Source: Bradyrhizobium sp. SSBR45G (GTDB lineage Bacteria > Pseudomonadota > Alphaproteobacteria > Rhizobiales > Xanthobacteraceae). From it: DNA of 64,000 nucleotides. Location of the stretch: NCBI RefSeq assembly GCF_030159255.1, contig NZ_BSCT01000007.1, forward strand, positions 124,001-188,000, written 5' to 3'. Positions 1 through 9,562 of the stretch are shown piece by piece. Within the stretch, counting starts at the first letter, position 1; each line of letters begins with the position of its first letter. Made by a program: the position numbers and the translations under genes. A model generated the notes under the pieces. It was not told the origin of the DNA and did not search any database. It was given only the letters and a program-made list of their open reading frames with translations.

Positions 1-484
1 TCGCGACGGCGATCTCCAGCAGACGCTGCTTGCCATAGGGCAAGGTCGAGGTGCGGTCGTTCATCACGTCGAGCAGGCGGAAGCGCTCCAGGGTCTCGGC
101 GATCTCGGCGTTGATGTCGTCACGCGTGCCCATGCGCCGCCACCAATTGCCGCCGCCGCCGAGCCGTTCGGACACCGCAAGGCCGATGGTCTCGAGCGGC
201 GTCAGATCCGGATAGAGCTGGTTGATCTGGAAGGTGCGCGACAGGCCGCGCAGCACGCGCTTGTGCACCGGCAGGTCGGTGATGTCCTGGCCTTCGAGCA
301 GGATGCGTCCTGCGCTCGGCTCGAGCACGCCGGTGAGCTGGTTGATGACCGTGGTCTTGCCGGCGCCGTTCGGGCCGATCAACGCGTGCCGCGCGCCCGG
401 CACGATCTTCAGCGACAGGTCGCGGGTGACGTGGAGGCCGCCGAAATGCTTGTCGAGGCCGCTTGTTTCCAATGCATAGGTCAT
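1..484 (-). CDS. livG: LIV-type ABC transporter ATP-binding protein, LivG-like (3' end cut by window)
   Basis: The minus strand reads MTYALETSGLDKHFGGLHV from the ATG at 484. A Walker A motif GPNGAGKT follows about 38 residues in, then the Q-loop region SRTFQINQLYP, typical of the LivG branch of ABC ATPases that energise uptake of branched-chain amino acids and other small carboxylates or amides. The start overlaps the stop of the LivM-like gene (ATGA), which points to translational coupling. About 161 residues are visible; the signature motif and Walker B lie beyond the left edge. A livF partner is expected further left. The substrate cannot be read from this part. Confidence 0.9.
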   Translation of the reverse strand, partial: MTYALETSGLDKHFGGLHVTRDLSLKIVPGARHALIGPNGAGKTTVINQLTGVLEPSAGRILLEGQDITDLPVHKRVLRGLSRTFQINQLYPDLTPLETIGLAVSERLGGGGNWWRRMGTRDDINAEIAETLERFRLLDVMNDRTSTLPYGKQRLLEIAVA

Positions 485-1518
485 GGCGCCTCGTTATCGG
501 TGAGGACCACCGCGGCCTTGCGGCCGGCGATCTGGCGGAGGATCAGGTTGGGCAGCCACAGCGCGTAGGCGTGGATACGATGGCGGCCGACCATGACGAT
601 CACGACCAGCACCAGGCCGATCCAGAACATCCAGTATTGCGGCGTGATCCACTGGAACAGCTCCTGCAGCATCCGGAACACGGCCGCACCGATCAGCCCG
701 CCATAGAGATAGCCGGAGCCGCCGATCACCAGCAGCAGCACGAGATCCGCCGAGCGCTCGAAGGAGAACACGTCGAGCGAGGCGAGCGCCGTGGTCTGGG
801 TGAACAGCGCCCCGGCAATGCCGGCGTAGAACGCCGCGACGGTGTAGATCGCGATCAGGCGCTTGTTGACGGGAATGCCGACCGCCGCCGCGCGCAGCGG
901 GTTGTTCTTGATGGCGCGCAGCGACAGGCCGAACGGCGAGTGCACGATTGTCCGAGCCAGCAGGAATAGCACGAACAGCACCGCCAGCGAATAGAAGAAG
1001 CCGGTCTTGCCGAACATGTCGAAGGCGAACACGCCGAAGATCGGCTGGATGTCGATGCCCTGCAGGCCGTCGGTGCCGCCGGTGATGTTGGAGAAGCGTT
1101 CCGCCAGCGCCTCCATCAGGAGCGCGATGCCGAGCGTCACCATCAGCCGCGTCAGGTCGACGCCGCGGATCACCAGGAAGCTGGTGACGAAGCCGAGCAC
1201 CGTTGCGGCAAGGCCGGCGACGATCAGCGCCAGCACCGGCTCGTTGATGAGGCCGTGCACCGACAATAGGCCCGCGCAATAGGCGCCGACGCCGAAGAAG
1301 GCGGCATGGCCGAGCGAGACGATGCCGGCGTAGCCGAGGATCAGATCCAGCGACAGCGCGAACAGCGCCAGCCGCAGGATCTCGGTCATGATCAAATAGC
1401 GCGACGGAAACGCGAGCCCAACCGCCAGCACGACGATCCAGAAGGCGAACTCGCTCCAGTGCCAGCGGCCGTGCTGCCTGGCCAGGATGCCGACGTCGGT
1501 TTGTGCATTCGTGGTCAT
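481..1518 (-). CDS. livM: LIV-type ABC transporter permease, LivM-like
   Basis: This 345-residue, very hydrophobic protein begins MTTNAQTDVG and has about eight to ten predicted membrane spans. The stretch LGYAGIVSLGHAAFFGVGAY near residue 60 is the hallmark of LivM permeases (BPD_transp_2 family), and VIGGSGYLYGGLIGAA near residue 265 corresponds to the cytoplasmic loop that docks the ATPase. It forms the inner-membrane channel with the LivH-like protein. It sits 7 bases after livH and overlaps livG by 4 bases, so the genes form one operon. Length is normal for the family. The substrate is not known. Confidence 0.92.
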   Translation of the reverse strand: MTTNAQTDVGILARQHGRWHWSEFAFWIVVLAVGLAFPSRYLIMTEILRLALFALSLDLILGYAGIVSLGHAAFFGVGAYCAGLLSVHGLINEPVLALIVAGLAATVLGFVTSFLVIRGVDLTRLMVTLGIALLMEALAERFSNITGGTDGLQGIDIQPIFGVFAFDMFGKTGFFYSLAVLFVLFLLARTIVHSPFGLSLRAIKNNPLRAAAVGIPVNKRLIAIYTVAAFYAGIAGALFTQTTALASLDVFSFERSADLVLLLVIGGSGYLYGGLIGAAVFRMLQELFQWITPQYWMFWIGLVLVVIVMVGRHRIHAYALWLPNLILRQIAGRKAAVVLTDNEAP

Positions 1519-1525
1519 GCGATCC

Positions 1526-2395
1526 TCACCGCGTCGCCGTGCGACCGAACAGGCCGTTCGGACGCCAGATCAGGATCACGATCATGATGGTGTAGATGAC
1601 GAAGGGCCCGAGCTTCGGGACGTAATACTTGCCGGCGACGTCGCCGATGCCGAGCAGCAGCGAGGCCAGGAACGGCCCGGTGATCGAGGACGAGCCGCCG
1701 ACGGTGACCACGATCAGGAAGTAGATCATGAACTTCAGCGGAAAATACGGATCGAGACCGAGGATCTCGGCGCTCAGCGCGCCGCCGAGGCCAGCGAGCC
1801 CGCAGCCGAACGCGAAGGTGAAGGCGAACACCTGCGGCACGTTGATGCCGAGGCCGCTGGCGGCGCGCGGATCGTCCACCGCGGCGCGCAGCCGGCTGCC
1901 GAACCTCGTCTTGGAGAGCACAAGCTGCAGCCCCACCGTGAGCAGGCCGCAGATCGCGATGATCATCAGCCGGTAGCGGCCGATGCCGACGCCGAAGATG
2001 TCGAACTGGCCCTGCAGCACGTCCGGCAGTTTGATGAAGATGCGGGAGGACCCCATGATGTAGTCGACGGTGGCGACCGTCATGAACACGAGCCCGATCG
2101 AGAACAGCACCTGGTCGAGATGGCTGCGCGCATAGAGATGCTGATACAGCGTCCGTTCCAGCAAGGCACCGATCATGGCGCTGGCGACGAAGGCGAGCGG
2201 CAGCGCGGCGAAGAACGGCCAGCCGACCCGGTTGACCATGATGGCGCAGACATAGCCGCCGGCCATGGCGAAGGCGCCATGGGCCAGGTTGACGAAGTTC
2301 ATCAGGCCGAGCGTCACGGCAAGCCCGCAGGCCAGCACGAACAGCAGCATGCCGTAGGCGACGCCGTCGAACAGGTTGGTGAGGATGGAGGTCAT
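1526..2395 (-). CDS. livH: LIV-type ABC transporter permease, LivH-like
   Basis: This 289-residue integral membrane protein starts MTSILTNLFDGVAYGML. LGLMNFVNLAHGAFAMAGGY near residue 30 is the classic LivH fingerprint, and TVGGSSSITGPFLASLLLG near residue 235 is the ATPase-coupling loop. It pairs with the downstream LivM-like permease to form the translocation pore. It lies between the binding-protein gene (242 bases upstream, with a palindromic repeat in the gap) and livM (7 bases downstream), consistent with one transcription unit read right to left. Confidence 0.92.
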   Translation of the reverse strand: MTSILTNLFDGVAYGMLLFVLACGLAVTLGLMNFVNLAHGAFAMAGGYVCAIMVNRVGWPFFAALPLAFVASAMIGALLERTLYQHLYARSHLDQVLFSIGLVFMTVATVDYIMGSSRIFIKLPDVLQGQFDIFGVGIGRYRLMIIAICGLLTVGLQLVLSKTRFGSRLRAAVDDPRAASGLGINVPQVFAFTFAFGCGLAGLGGALSAEILGLDPYFPLKFMIYFLIVVTVGGSSSITGPFLASLLLGIGDVAGKYYVPKLGPFVIYTIMIVILIWRPNGLFGRTATR

Positions 2396-2468
2396 GGAAG
2401 TGTACGTCTGTCCCCGGTCTCATCCCTTCCAGGGAAGGGCACACATGTCACGCTTCGCTCGGTCAGCG

Positions 2469-2598
2469 CCTCCCTCGCTTGCGGGGGAGGTCGTATCGCA
2501 TCGAAGATGCGATCCGGGTGGGGGAATTCTCTCCACACAAACACAATGTGCCGTGGGGCGCCCCCACCCCGGCCCTCCCCCGCAAGCGGGGAAGGGAG
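2469..2598. repeat. Dispersed imperfect palindrome (family A)
   Basis: Arms at 2469-2490 and 2573-2598 are inverted copies of a motif around CGCTTGCGGGGGAGG. The inner part carries a GCATC/GATGC hairpin. The same general pattern recurs at 12351-12496 and 16921-17076, each time between genes of LIV-type importers. It can fold into a long stem and may lower readthrough from the binding-protein gene into the permease genes; that role is inference. Confidence 0.75.
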
Positions 2599-2637
2599 CG
2601 GAGCCGCATTGCGCTCCGCACTCACGACGCTATTGCG

Positions 2638-3819
2638 TCACTTCTTCGCCTTGCCCGGATCCTTGACGGCCTCGAAGGTCTGGAATTCGACGTTGTAGAG
2701 CTCGCCGTCGACCTTCTCCACCTTGCGGATGTAGACGTTCTGGACGATGTCACGCGTCTCCGGATCGATCGAGATCGGGCCGCGCGGGCTCTCCCAGGCC
2801 AGGCCCTTCATCGCCGCGATCAGGGAGTCACCATCGGTCTTGCCGTCGGTCTTCTTGAGCGCTTCATAGATCAGGTTGATGCCGTCATAGCCGCCGACCG
2901 CCATGAAGCCTGGACGGCTGTTGTAGGCCTTCTTGTAGGCGGCGACGAACTCCTTGTTCTTCGCCGAAGGATGCGCTGCCGAATAGATGTGCGCGGTGAC
3001 GGCGCCGAGGACAGCGTCGCCCATGTCGTTGAGCAGGTCGTCGTCGGTCACGTCGCCCGGCCCGATCACCTTGATGCCGCTCTTGTCGAGGCCGCGCTCG
3101 GCATACTGCTTCATGAAATTGCCGCCCTGGCCGGCCGGCACGAACACGAACATCGCATCCGGCTTGGAGTCCTTCATGCGCTGCAGGAACGGCGCGAAAT
3201 CCGGGTTGGCGAGCGGAACCTTGACCTCCTCGACGATCTCGCCGCCACCGGCGGTGAAGCGCTCCTTGAACGAGGCCAGCGCGTCGTTGCCCGGTGCGTA
3301 GTCCGAGGTCAGCGTCGCGACCTTCTTGATGCCGTTCTTCACCGCCCAGTCGCCAATGATGGTCGAGGACTGCGGCAGGGTGAAGCTGGTGCGGACGATG
3401 TAGGGCGACTTTTCGGTAATGATCGAGGTGCCGGCGGCCATCACGACCTCCGGGATCTTGCCCTGGGTCGCAAGCGGGGCAGCCGCAAACGCCGCGGGCG
3501 TCACGCCGAAGCCGGCGATCACGTTGACCTTGTCGTTGACGATCAGCTCCTGCGCCAGCCGCTTGGTGTTGTCGGGCAGCGCGGCGTCATCCTTGAGGAT
3601 GACCTGGATCTTCTTGCCGGCGACGGTGTCGCCGTTCTGCTGCATATAGAGCTTGATGGCGTTGTCGATCTGCTTGCCGGTCGACGCCTGGCCGCCGGTC
3701 ATCGGCACGATCAAGCCGATCTTGAACACGTCCTCGGCCCGCGCCGCACCGGAAGCCAGCGCAGCCGCGGCGAACGCCGCACTGGCGGCGAGCGTCAGTG
3801 TCTTGTTTCGCACGAACAT
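2638..3819 (-). CDS. LIV-type ABC transporter periplasmic substrate-binding protein
   Basis: The product is 393 residues. The ATG at 3819 was chosen because it follows GGGAGGTGG and is at once followed by a signal peptide, MFVRNKTLTLAASAAFAAAA, with cleavage likely after ARA at residue 28. An open frame continues upstream but has no such features. The mature part begins with DVFKIGLIVPMTGGQASTGK, the usual opening of periplasmic binding protein type 1 (Peripla_BP_6) proteins, and continues with the two-lobed family pattern. It captures the substrate and delivers it to the LivHM channel encoded downstream. Being first in the operon with the best ribosome site fits the high dose needed for binding proteins. 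Ligand unknown. Confidence 0.92.
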   Translation of the reverse strand: MFVRNKTLTLAASAAFAAAALASGAARAEDVFKIGLIVPMTGGQASTGKQIDNAIKLYMQQNGDTVAGKKIQVILKDDAALPDNTKRLAQELIVNDKVNVIAGFGVTPAAFAAAPLATQGKIPEVVMAAGTSIITEKSPYIVRTSFTLPQSSTIIGDWAVKNGIKKVATLTSDYAPGNDALASFKERFTAGGGEIVEEVKVPLANPDFAPFLQRMKDSKPDAMFVFVPAGQGGNFMKQYAERGLDKSGIKVIGPGDVTDDDLLNDMGDAVLGAVTAHIYSAAHPSAKNKEFVAAYKKAYNSRPGFMAVGGYDGINLIYEALKKTDGKTDGDSLIAAMKGLAWESPRGPISIDPETRDIVQNVYIRKVEKVDGELYNVEFQTFEAVKDPGKAKK

Positions 3820-4104
3820 TGAAACCACCTCCCTGGTCGGATCAGGACCGAAAGCCCCCGGCCATTGTTGTCTTAACCGTGCGATGTCGTTCACGATATC
3901 GCGGGCGCATCGCTGCGGACTCGGCACGATCTTGTCAATGGCGTTCATGGGAGCGTTGGTGGACGGTAGGTTTCCGAAACGGATCATCGCCAAAATTGAG
4001 GTATAATGATACTCCGACCATGGATCGGCCAAATTTTGCCGTTTGATGGCAAGTCGTTAGGGTCCGGGCCGCGGATCACCCGCAGCACGAAAGGTTACCT
4101 GCCG

Positions 4105-4395
4105 ATGCCGGCCCGATCGCGGATCAGATTCGTCGTGGCAATGATGCTTCTGGCGGCGGCGGCGCCCGGCCTTTGCGGCTGCTCCTCGATCAACGAGAAG
4201 GTCGGCGCGGGCATGGGCGACCTGATGCCGCAATGGGCCGGCGGCCTGCCGGCGGACGCCCCGCCCCGCCCCGGGACCCCGGAATATGATCGCTTCATGC
4301 AGGAGCGCGAGCGCCAGCGGCAACTGCCGGCCGCCGAGCGCGACAAGGAGACGCAGTCCTCCGCCAGCGCCCAGGCAACCGCGCCCGGCCGCTGA
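4105..4395 (+). CDS. Small putative lipoprotein
   Basis: This 96-residue protein starts MPARSRIRFVVAMMLLAAAA and has a lipobox-like LCGC, with Cys26 as the likely lipidated residue. The mature part has GMGDLMPQWAGGLPADAPPRPGTPEYDRF and then a charged, low-complexity tail. I recognise no enzymatic domain. I chose this ATG because it gives a clean lipoprotein signal, whereas the longer frame adds unrelated residues before the hydrophobic segment. It diverges from the binding-protein gene and runs toward purU on the opposite strand, ending 13 bases short of its stop. The function is unknown. It could be an envelope-anchored small protein of the kind common in Bradyrhizobium. Confidence 0.7.
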   Translation: MPARSRIRFVVAMMLLAAAAPGLCGCSSINEKVGAGMGDLMPQWAGGLPADAPPRPGTPEYDRFMQERERQRQLPAAERDKETQSSASAQATAPGR

Positions 4396-4408
4396 CGGCG
4401 CAGCCGGA

Positions 4409-5272
4409 TCAGTCCATGAACACGACGGTCTTGCGGCCATTGAGGATGACGCGATCCTCGAGGTGATAGCGGATCGCCCGCGCCAGCACCCGCCGCTCGA
4501 TGTCGCGGCCCTTGCGCACGAGATCCTCGGGCGTGTCGCGATGGCTGATGCGCTCGACGTCCTGGTCGATGATCGGACCCTCGTCGAGATCGCGGGTGAC
4601 GTAATGGGCGGTCGCGCCGATCAGCTTGACGCCGCGCTCATGGGCCTGGTGGTAGGGCTTGGCACCCTTGAAGCCCGGCAGGAACGAGTGATGAATGTTG
4701 ATGCAGCGGCCGGACAGGCTCGCCGACATCTCATCCGACAGGATCTGCATGTAGCGGGCCAGAACGACGAGATCGGTCTTGGTGTCGTCGGCCAGCTTCA
4801 GGATCGCCTGCTCCTGATCGCGCTTGGTGTCCTTCGTGACCGGCATGTGGTGGAACGGGATGTCGCCGAAATCGAGCCCGGCATAGGTCTCGCGCGGATG
4901 GTTGGAGACGATCGCGGTCGGGATCATCGACAGGTCGCGGGTCCGCCAGCGATAGAGGATGTCGACCAGGCAATGGTCGAACTTCGACACCAGCAGCATC
5001 ACCCGGCGCTGGCCGGCGCGGTCACGCATCTGCCAATCCATCGCAAACCGCTCGGCGATCGCGGCGAAGCCGGTCTGCAGCGCCGACAGGTTGACGGCGA
5101 GATCGGCGGCCGTGAACACCACGCGCATGAAGAAGTGACCCGTCTCCAAGTCGCCGAACTGCTGGGCGTCGAGAATGTTCTGGCCATTGTGGGCGAGGAA
5201 GGTCGAGACGGCCGAAACGATCCCGGGACGGTCCGGGCAGGACAGGGTCAGGACATACTGGTGGTCAGACAT
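4409..5272 (-). CDS. purU: Formyltetrahydrofolate deformylase
   Basis: This 287-residue enzyme hydrolyses 10-formyl-tetrahydrofolate to formate and tetrahydrofolate. That supplies formate for purine synthesis and balances one-carbon units. Residues 4-80 form an ACT-type regulatory domain ([18 protein letters not shown]). Residues 85-285 form the formyl-transferase fold, with [10 protein letters not shown] and [17 protein letters not shown] carrying the expected Asn, His and Asp of the active site. I start at the ATG at 5272 because it begins directly with the ACT domain; the 26 extra upstream codons are unlike the family. It stands alone between convergent and divergent neighbours. Length matches known PurU proteins. 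Confidence 0.93.
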   Translation of the reverse strand: MSDHQYVLTLSCPDRPGIVSAVSTFLAHNGQNILDAQQFGDLETGHFFMRVVFTAADLAVNLSALQTGFAAIAERFAMDWQMRDRAGQRRVMLLVSKFDHCLVDILYRWRTRDLSMIPTAIVSNHPRETYAGLDFGDIPFHHMPVTKDTKRDQEQAILKLADDTKTDLVVLARYMQILSDEMSASLSGRCINIHHSFLPGFKGAKPYHQAHERGVKLIGATAHYVTRDLDEGPIIDQDVERISHRDTPEDLVRKGRDIERRVLARAIRYHLEDRVILNGRKTVVFMD

Positions 5273-5420
5273 GGCGATGGGGTACCGGGCGGATTGGAAA
5301 GGATGAATCATGCAGCAGGCTTGGCGCCCGTTCGCGCCCTGCTCTATCACCCTCCACGCCCTTGCGCCAACGTTCGGCGAGGAGGCAGGATGAACAAAAG
5401 ATCACCTCTCATGGTGGAGC

Positions 5421-6269
5421 ATGGCCATGGCTGACCGGCTGACCGGCAACCGCATTCTGATCCTGGAGACACGCGAGGAAGCGCAGTTCTCGCGGCTGCT
5501 CGCAGAGCAAGGCGCGGACGTGCTGCAATGTCCGATGTTCACCATCGAAGATGCGCCGGATCCGGCGCCGATCGAGGCCTGGATCCGCCGCAGCATCGAC
5601 CGGCCGTTCGACGATCTCGTGCTGATGACCGGCGAGGGCCTGCGGCGGCTGATGACCGTGGTGCGCCGGATCGGCGTCGAGGCGGAGTTCGTCGCGGCCC
5701 TCGGGAAAGCGCGCAAGTTCACGCGTGGCCCGAAGCCGGGTCGCGCCTTGCGCGAACTGGGGCTCGAACCGCAGGTGACGACCGAGAAGCCGACGTCCGA
5801 AGGCGTGGCCGAGCTGCTGGCCCGCCACGACCTCAAGGGCCATCGGCTTGGCCTGCAGCTTTATCCCGACAAGGACCATTCAGCGCTGATCGACGCCATC
5901 AAGGCCGCGGGTGCCGAAGTCGATCCCGTGCTGCCCTACGTCTACGACGCCAAGGCAGCGGACGCGAACATCCTCACCGCGATCGACGAGATGATCGCGG
6001 GCCATGTCGATGCGATCGCACTGACGAGCTCCGGCCAGCCGCGGCGACTGTTCGATGTTGCCAAGGCGCACGGCGTGGAAGATCGGCTGCGCCAGGGTCT
6101 GTCGCGGACGCAGATCGCCTCGGTCGGACCGGTGGTGACGGAGGAGCTGGCCGCGCACGGGCTGACGCCGTCGATCACGCCTGTCGGCGAAGCCTATTTC
6201 ATGAAGCCGCTGATCTCAGCGATGGCCAGCACGCTGGGTGTGAAGGCGCAGCGGGTTGCGCCCAACTAA
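5421..6269 (+). CDS. Uroporphyrinogen-III synthase family (HEM4) protein
   Basis: The 282-residue protein has the two-lobe HEM4 layout. The first lobe opens with NRILILETREEAQFSRLLAE and the second with HRLGLQLYPDKDHSALIDAI, followed by DAIALTSSGQPRRLFDVA and a late ASVGPVVTEELAAHGL, which corresponds to the conserved glycine-rich end of the family. HEM4 proteins close the linear tetrapyrrole hydroxymethylbilane in haem and bacteriochlorophyll synthesis. It stands alone here rather than beside hemC, so it may be a paralogue with a different role. Two start codons six bases apart are possible (5421 or 5427); TGGAG precedes the first. Confidence 0.8.
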   Translation: MAMADRLTGNRILILETREEAQFSRLLAEQGADVLQCPMFTIEDAPDPAPIEAWIRRSIDRPFDDLVLMTGEGLRRLMTVVRRIGVEAEFVAALGKARKFTRGPKPGRALRELGLEPQVTTEKPTSEGVAELLARHDLKGHRLGLQLYPDKDHSALIDAIKAAGAEVDPVLPYVYDAKAADANILTAIDEMIAGHVDAIALTSSGQPRRLFDVAKAHGVEDRLRQGLSRTQIASVGPVVTEELAAHGLTPSITPVGEAYFMKPLISAMASTLGVKAQRVAPN

Positions 6270-6273
6270 GGGT

Positions 6274-6390
6274 GTCGTCCCGGCGAACGCCGGGACCCAT
6301 ACCGCGTGATGTCTGGAATGGGTAAGCCGCGCGTTCCACGCGACTCATGGCGCTCGGTGGTTATGGGTCCCGGCTCAAGGCCGGGACGAC
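6274..6390. repeat. Dispersed imperfect palindrome (family B)
   Basis: Arms at 6274-6301 and 6362-6390 are near-perfect inverted copies (GTCGTCCCGG...CCGGGACGAC) that each also contain a small hairpin around CCGG. It fills the gap between two convergent genes and could act as a bidirectional terminator. No T-tract is seen. Confidence 0.75.
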
Positions 6391-6399
6391 AACGGAGGG

Positions 6400-7356
6400 C
6401 TAAGCTGCCGCCTGCCCCGTCTCCTGCAGGAACGCCCGATAGGCGCGCGCGATGCCCTCGTCCAGCGACGTCGTCGCGCGCCAGCCGAGCTTGGCCAGCC
6501 TGGACACATCGAGAAGCTTGCGCGGCGTGCCGTCCGGCCGCGACGGATCGAAGCTGATGCGCCCCTGATAGCCCACCGTGGCCGCGACGACGCGGGCAAA
6601 ATCGGCGATGGTGATGTCCTCACCGGTGCCGATATTGACCAGCTCGGGCTCCGAATAGGTCTTCATCAGATGCACGCAGGCATCGGCCATATCGTCGACA
6701 TAGAGAAATTCGCGCCGTGGCGTGCCGGTGCCCCACACCACGACCTCGGGAGCGCCGGCCGCCTTGGCCTCGTGGAAGCGCCGGATCAGCGCGGCGACGA
6801 CGTGGCTGTACTCGGAATGATAATTGTCGCCCGGACCGTAGAGATTGGTCGGCATCACGTTGATGAAGTCGGCGCCATACTGGCTGCGATAGGCCTCGAC
6901 CATCTTGATGCCGGCGATCTTGGCAATCGCATAGGGCTCGTTGGTCGGCTCCAGCGGGCCGGTCAGCACGCAGTCCTCGCGCAGCGGCTGCGCCGCAAGC
7001 TTCGGATAGATGCAGGACGAGCCGAGAAACATCAGCTTCTCGGCGCCGTTCACATAAGCGGCGTGGATGACGTTGGTGGCGATTGCGATGTTGTCGTAGA
7101 TGAACTCGGCGCGCAGCGTGTTGTTGGCGACGATGCCGCCGACCTTGGCCGCGGCAAGAAACACCACCTGCGGTCTGGCGCTCGCAAACCATTTGAACAC
7201 GGCCGCCTGGTCGCGCAGATCGACCTCGCTGCGCGGCACCGTCGTGATCTCGGCCTCCTCGCGCGACAGCCGTCGCACCAGCGCGCTGCCGACCATGCCG
7301 GTGCCGCCGGCGACGAAGACGCGCTTGCCGGCGAGATCAAAGCGAATTGCCGCCAC
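6400..7356 (-). CDS. fcl: GDP-L-fucose synthase (NAD(P)-dependent epimerase/reductase)
   Basis: The 318-residue enzyme converts GDP-4-keto-6-deoxy-mannose to GDP-L-fucose by epimerisation and NADPH reduction. It shows the Rossmann motif [13 protein letters not shown] near residue 16 and the YxxxK catalytic pair in [23 protein letters not shown] is typical of the Fcl/WcaG family (NolK in rhizobia). I start at the GTG at 7356, which gives the normal family length; the ORF can be extended upstream but only inside gmd. The start overlaps the end of gmd by 20 bases, so the two are one operon. GDP-fucose feeds surface polysaccharide or Nod-factor decoration; no nod genes are nearby, so surface polysaccharide is likelier. 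Confidence 0.93.
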   Translation of the reverse strand: MAAIRFDLAGKRVFVAGGTGMVGSALVRRLSREEAEITTVPRSEVDLRDQAAVFKWFASARPQVVFLAAAKVGGIVANNTLRAEFIYDNIAIATNVIHAAYVNGAEKLMFLGSSCIYPKLAAQPLREDCVLTGPLEPTNEPYAIAKIAGIKMVEAYRSQYGADFINVMPTNLYGPGDNYHSEYSHVVAALIRRFHEAKAAGAPEVVVWGTGTPRREFLYVDDMADACVHLMKTYSEPELVNIGTGEDITIADFARVVAATVGYQGRISFDPSRPDGTPRKLLDVSRLAKLGWRATTSLDEGIARAYRAFLQETGQAAA

Positions 7357-8428
7357 GGGCCGCCTCCTGCCGTGCGGCAACGAGGTCGCCTGCAACCATT
7401 TCACTGACCAACTGGGCGAAGGTCGTTTTCGGTGTCCAGCCGAGCCTGTCGCGCGCCTTGCTGCAATCGCCGATCAGGAGATCGACCTCGGTCGGCCGGA
7501 AATAGGTCGGATCGATCCGCACCACCGCCTTGCCGGACCGGCAATCGATCCCTGTCTCCTCGACACCAGCGCCGCGCCATTCGATGCGGCGATCCACCTC
7601 GGCGAAGGCGAGTTCGACCAGCTCGCGCACCGAATGCGTCTCGCCGGTCGCCAGCACGAAATCATCCGGCTCATCAGCCTGCAGGATCCGGTGCATGCCC
7701 TCGACATAGTCGCGGGCATGGCCCCAGTCGCGCTTGGCCTCGAGATTGCCGAGATAGATCGTGTCCTCCAGGCCGGCCTCGATGCGGGCGACGCCGCGGG
7801 TGATCTTGCGCGTCACGAAGGTTTCGCCGCGAATCGGGCTCTCATGATTGAACAGGATGCCGTTGCAGGCGAACATGCCGTAGGCTTCGCGATAGTTCAC
7901 CGTGATCCAGTAGCCGTAGAGCTTGGCGCAGCCATAGGGCGAGCGCGGATAGAACGGCGTGGTCTCCTTCTGCGGGACTTCCTGGACGAGGCCATAAAGC
8001 TCCGACGTCGAGGCCTGGTAGAAGCGCGTCTCCTTCTCCATGCCGAGAATGCGGATGGCTTCCAACAGCCGGAGAACGCCGAGCCCGTCGGCGTTGGCGG
8101 TGTATTCCGGGCTCTCGAAGCTGACGCCGACATGACTCTGCGCGGCGAGATTGTAGATCTCGTGGGGGCGGATCTGCTGCACCAGCCGGATCAGATTGGT
8201 GGAATCGGTCATGTCGCCATAATGCAGCAGGAACGGCACGTTGCCTTCGTGCGGGTCCTTGTAGAGATGGTCGACCCGCGCGGTATTGAAGGATGATGAT
8301 CGTCGCTTGACGCCATGCACGGTGTAGCCGAGGCCGAGCAGATATTCGGCGAGATAAGCGCCGTCCTGTCCCGTCACACCTGTGATCAGTGCCACTCTCC
8401 CGCTGCAGTCCCGTCGCGTCATACCCAC
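7337..8428 (-). CDS. gmd: GDP-mannose 4,6-dehydratase
   Basis: This 363-residue short-chain dehydratase makes GDP-4-keto-6-deoxy-D-mannose from GDP-mannose, the step before Fcl. [20 protein letters not shown] near residue 12 is the nucleotide-binding motif, and [15 protein letters not shown] holds the catalytic Tyr-x3-Lys. [17 protein letters not shown] and [18 protein letters not shown] are near-diagnostic for GMD. A second ATG two codons in (8422) is possible. It overlaps fcl, confirming a two-gene GDP-fucose unit. It lies 123 bases after a Crp/Fnr-type gene on the same strand. Confidence 0.96.
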   Translation of the reverse strand: MGMTRRDCSGRVALITGVTGQDGAYLAEYLLGLGYTVHGVKRRSSSFNTARVDHLYKDPHEGNVPFLLHYGDMTDSTNLIRLVQQIRPHEIYNLAAQSHVGVSFESPEYTANADGLGVLRLLEAIRILGMEKETRFYQASTSELYGLVQEVPQKETTPFYPRSPYGCAKLYGYWITVNYREAYGMFACNGILFNHESPIRGETFVTRKITRGVARIEAGLEDTIYLGNLEAKRDWGHARDYVEGMHRILQADEPDDFVLATGETHSVRELVELAFAEVDRRIEWRGAGVEETGIDCRSGKAVVRIDPTYFRPTEVDLLIGDCSKARDRLGWTPKTTFAQLVSEMVAGDLVAARQEAARGGNSL

Positions 8429-8551
8429 CCCAACACCGTCGCCCCGTCGGGACCCCAGTCCCCGACAGGCAATCCACAGCCGGGAAACCAGGGCACGCTC
8501 AACAAAAACAACGGCGGATCAATGACGTGCAGTCCAAGCGCCGGGGCAGCC

Positions 8552-9226
8552 TCAGTCGCCGTAGCAGCGCAGGCGATCGAGATCGAGCACCGTGACGCCG
8601 CCATATTCCACGCGCAGCAGCCCGTCGCGCTCCAGCGTCTTCAGGCATTGATTCGCGTTCTGCCGCGACAGGCCCGACAGCGCCCCGATCTCCTCCTGGG
8701 TGATCTCCAGGTGGCGGGTCGTATTCGGGTAGAGGATCGGGTTGAACAGCGAGGCGATGCTGCGGGCGAGCCGCGCCGTCGCATCCAGGGTCCGGCCGAC
8801 CTCGACCAGGCCGATGAACTGGCCGAGCCGCTCATTGAGCTGCGTCACCAGGAAGCGGTTGAAGCCGACGCTGTTCTCGAACAGCCACATGAAGGTCGCC
8901 CGCTCCATCAGCGCCGCGCGCGTGTCGCGCAGCGCCACCACGTCATAGCGGCGCGGCTCGTTCTTCAGCACGCTGCCCTCGCCGAACCAGGCGCCTGCCG
9001 ACATGCCGGCAAAGGTCGTGGCCTTGCCACCGCGGGACACCGTGCTCATGCGCGCCAGCCCCGTCACGATGCCGGTCCAGTAATCGAACTGGTCGCCGCG
9101 AACGAAGATGTGCTCGTTTGCCGCAAAGGATCGCTCGACAATGCCGGCCGCAGCCGTGTCGACTTCCTCGGGCTTCAGATGGCGCGACCAGGGCGCGATG
9201 CGCAGAAGGGTCTCAGAAGAGATCAA
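8552..9226 (-). CDS. Crp/Fnr-family transcriptional regulator
   Basis: The 224-residue protein has an N-terminal cyclic-nucleotide-binding-like barrel (IFVRGDQFDYWTGIVTGLAR to WFGEGSVLKNEPRRYDV) and a C-terminal Crp-type winged helix, ITQEEIGALSGLSRQNANQC, around residues 172-191. It lacks the Arg-Ser/Thr pair that CRP uses for cAMP and has no FNR cysteine cluster, so its signal is unknown. The helix also lacks the FNR-type E-x-x-SR recognition motif. It is divergent from the second LIV-type/CoA-ligase cluster, about 335 bases away, and is the obvious candidate regulator for it. Confidence 0.87.
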   Translation of the reverse strand: MISSETLLRIAPWSRHLKPEEVDTAAAGIVERSFAANEHIFVRGDQFDYWTGIVTGLARMSTVSRGGKATTFAGMSAGAWFGEGSVLKNEPRRYDVVALRDTRAALMERATFMWLFENSVGFNRFLVTQLNERLGQFIGLVEVGRTLDATARLARSIASLFNPILYPNTTRHLEITQEEIGALSGLSRQNANQCLKTLERDGLLRVEYGGVTVLDLDRLRCYGD

Positions 9227-9562
9227 GCCGTCATCTCGTCTCGTCGGATCTCACGGCGACCATATTGCATCGCAGCACGCCTCGGTGAATTTTGCCCGGC
9301 AATTGTCAGGCACAAGACAGTTCCTGATAGCGCTTTCCCCTATCGAGGACCACCGCATTCGACTCGCGCCTATCCTCGGTGTGGATGACGCCAGACGGCC
9401 TTTGGATGCGGCAAAGTGCACCTGTCCCGGGTGGCCCGTCATTCGTCGGATGGCGCGGAACCGTGCTCCAGGATAGGATTGCAGCCAAGCGACGATCCTA
9501 CGTCGCACGACACGATGCCTGGAAGAGCGCGCCAAGCGCCGAAGACTGTTCGGGAGGACGAC
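9227..9562. other. Divergent intergenic region between Crp-type regulator and importer cluster
   Basis: This 336-base stretch holds no convincing gene. It should contain both divergent promoters. TGTC-N8-GACA at about 9306-9321 is a weak inverted repeat that could be an operator, but I see no clear CRP or FNR consensus. The 3' end carries the GGGAGG ribosome site used by the ATPase gene. Confidence 0.5.
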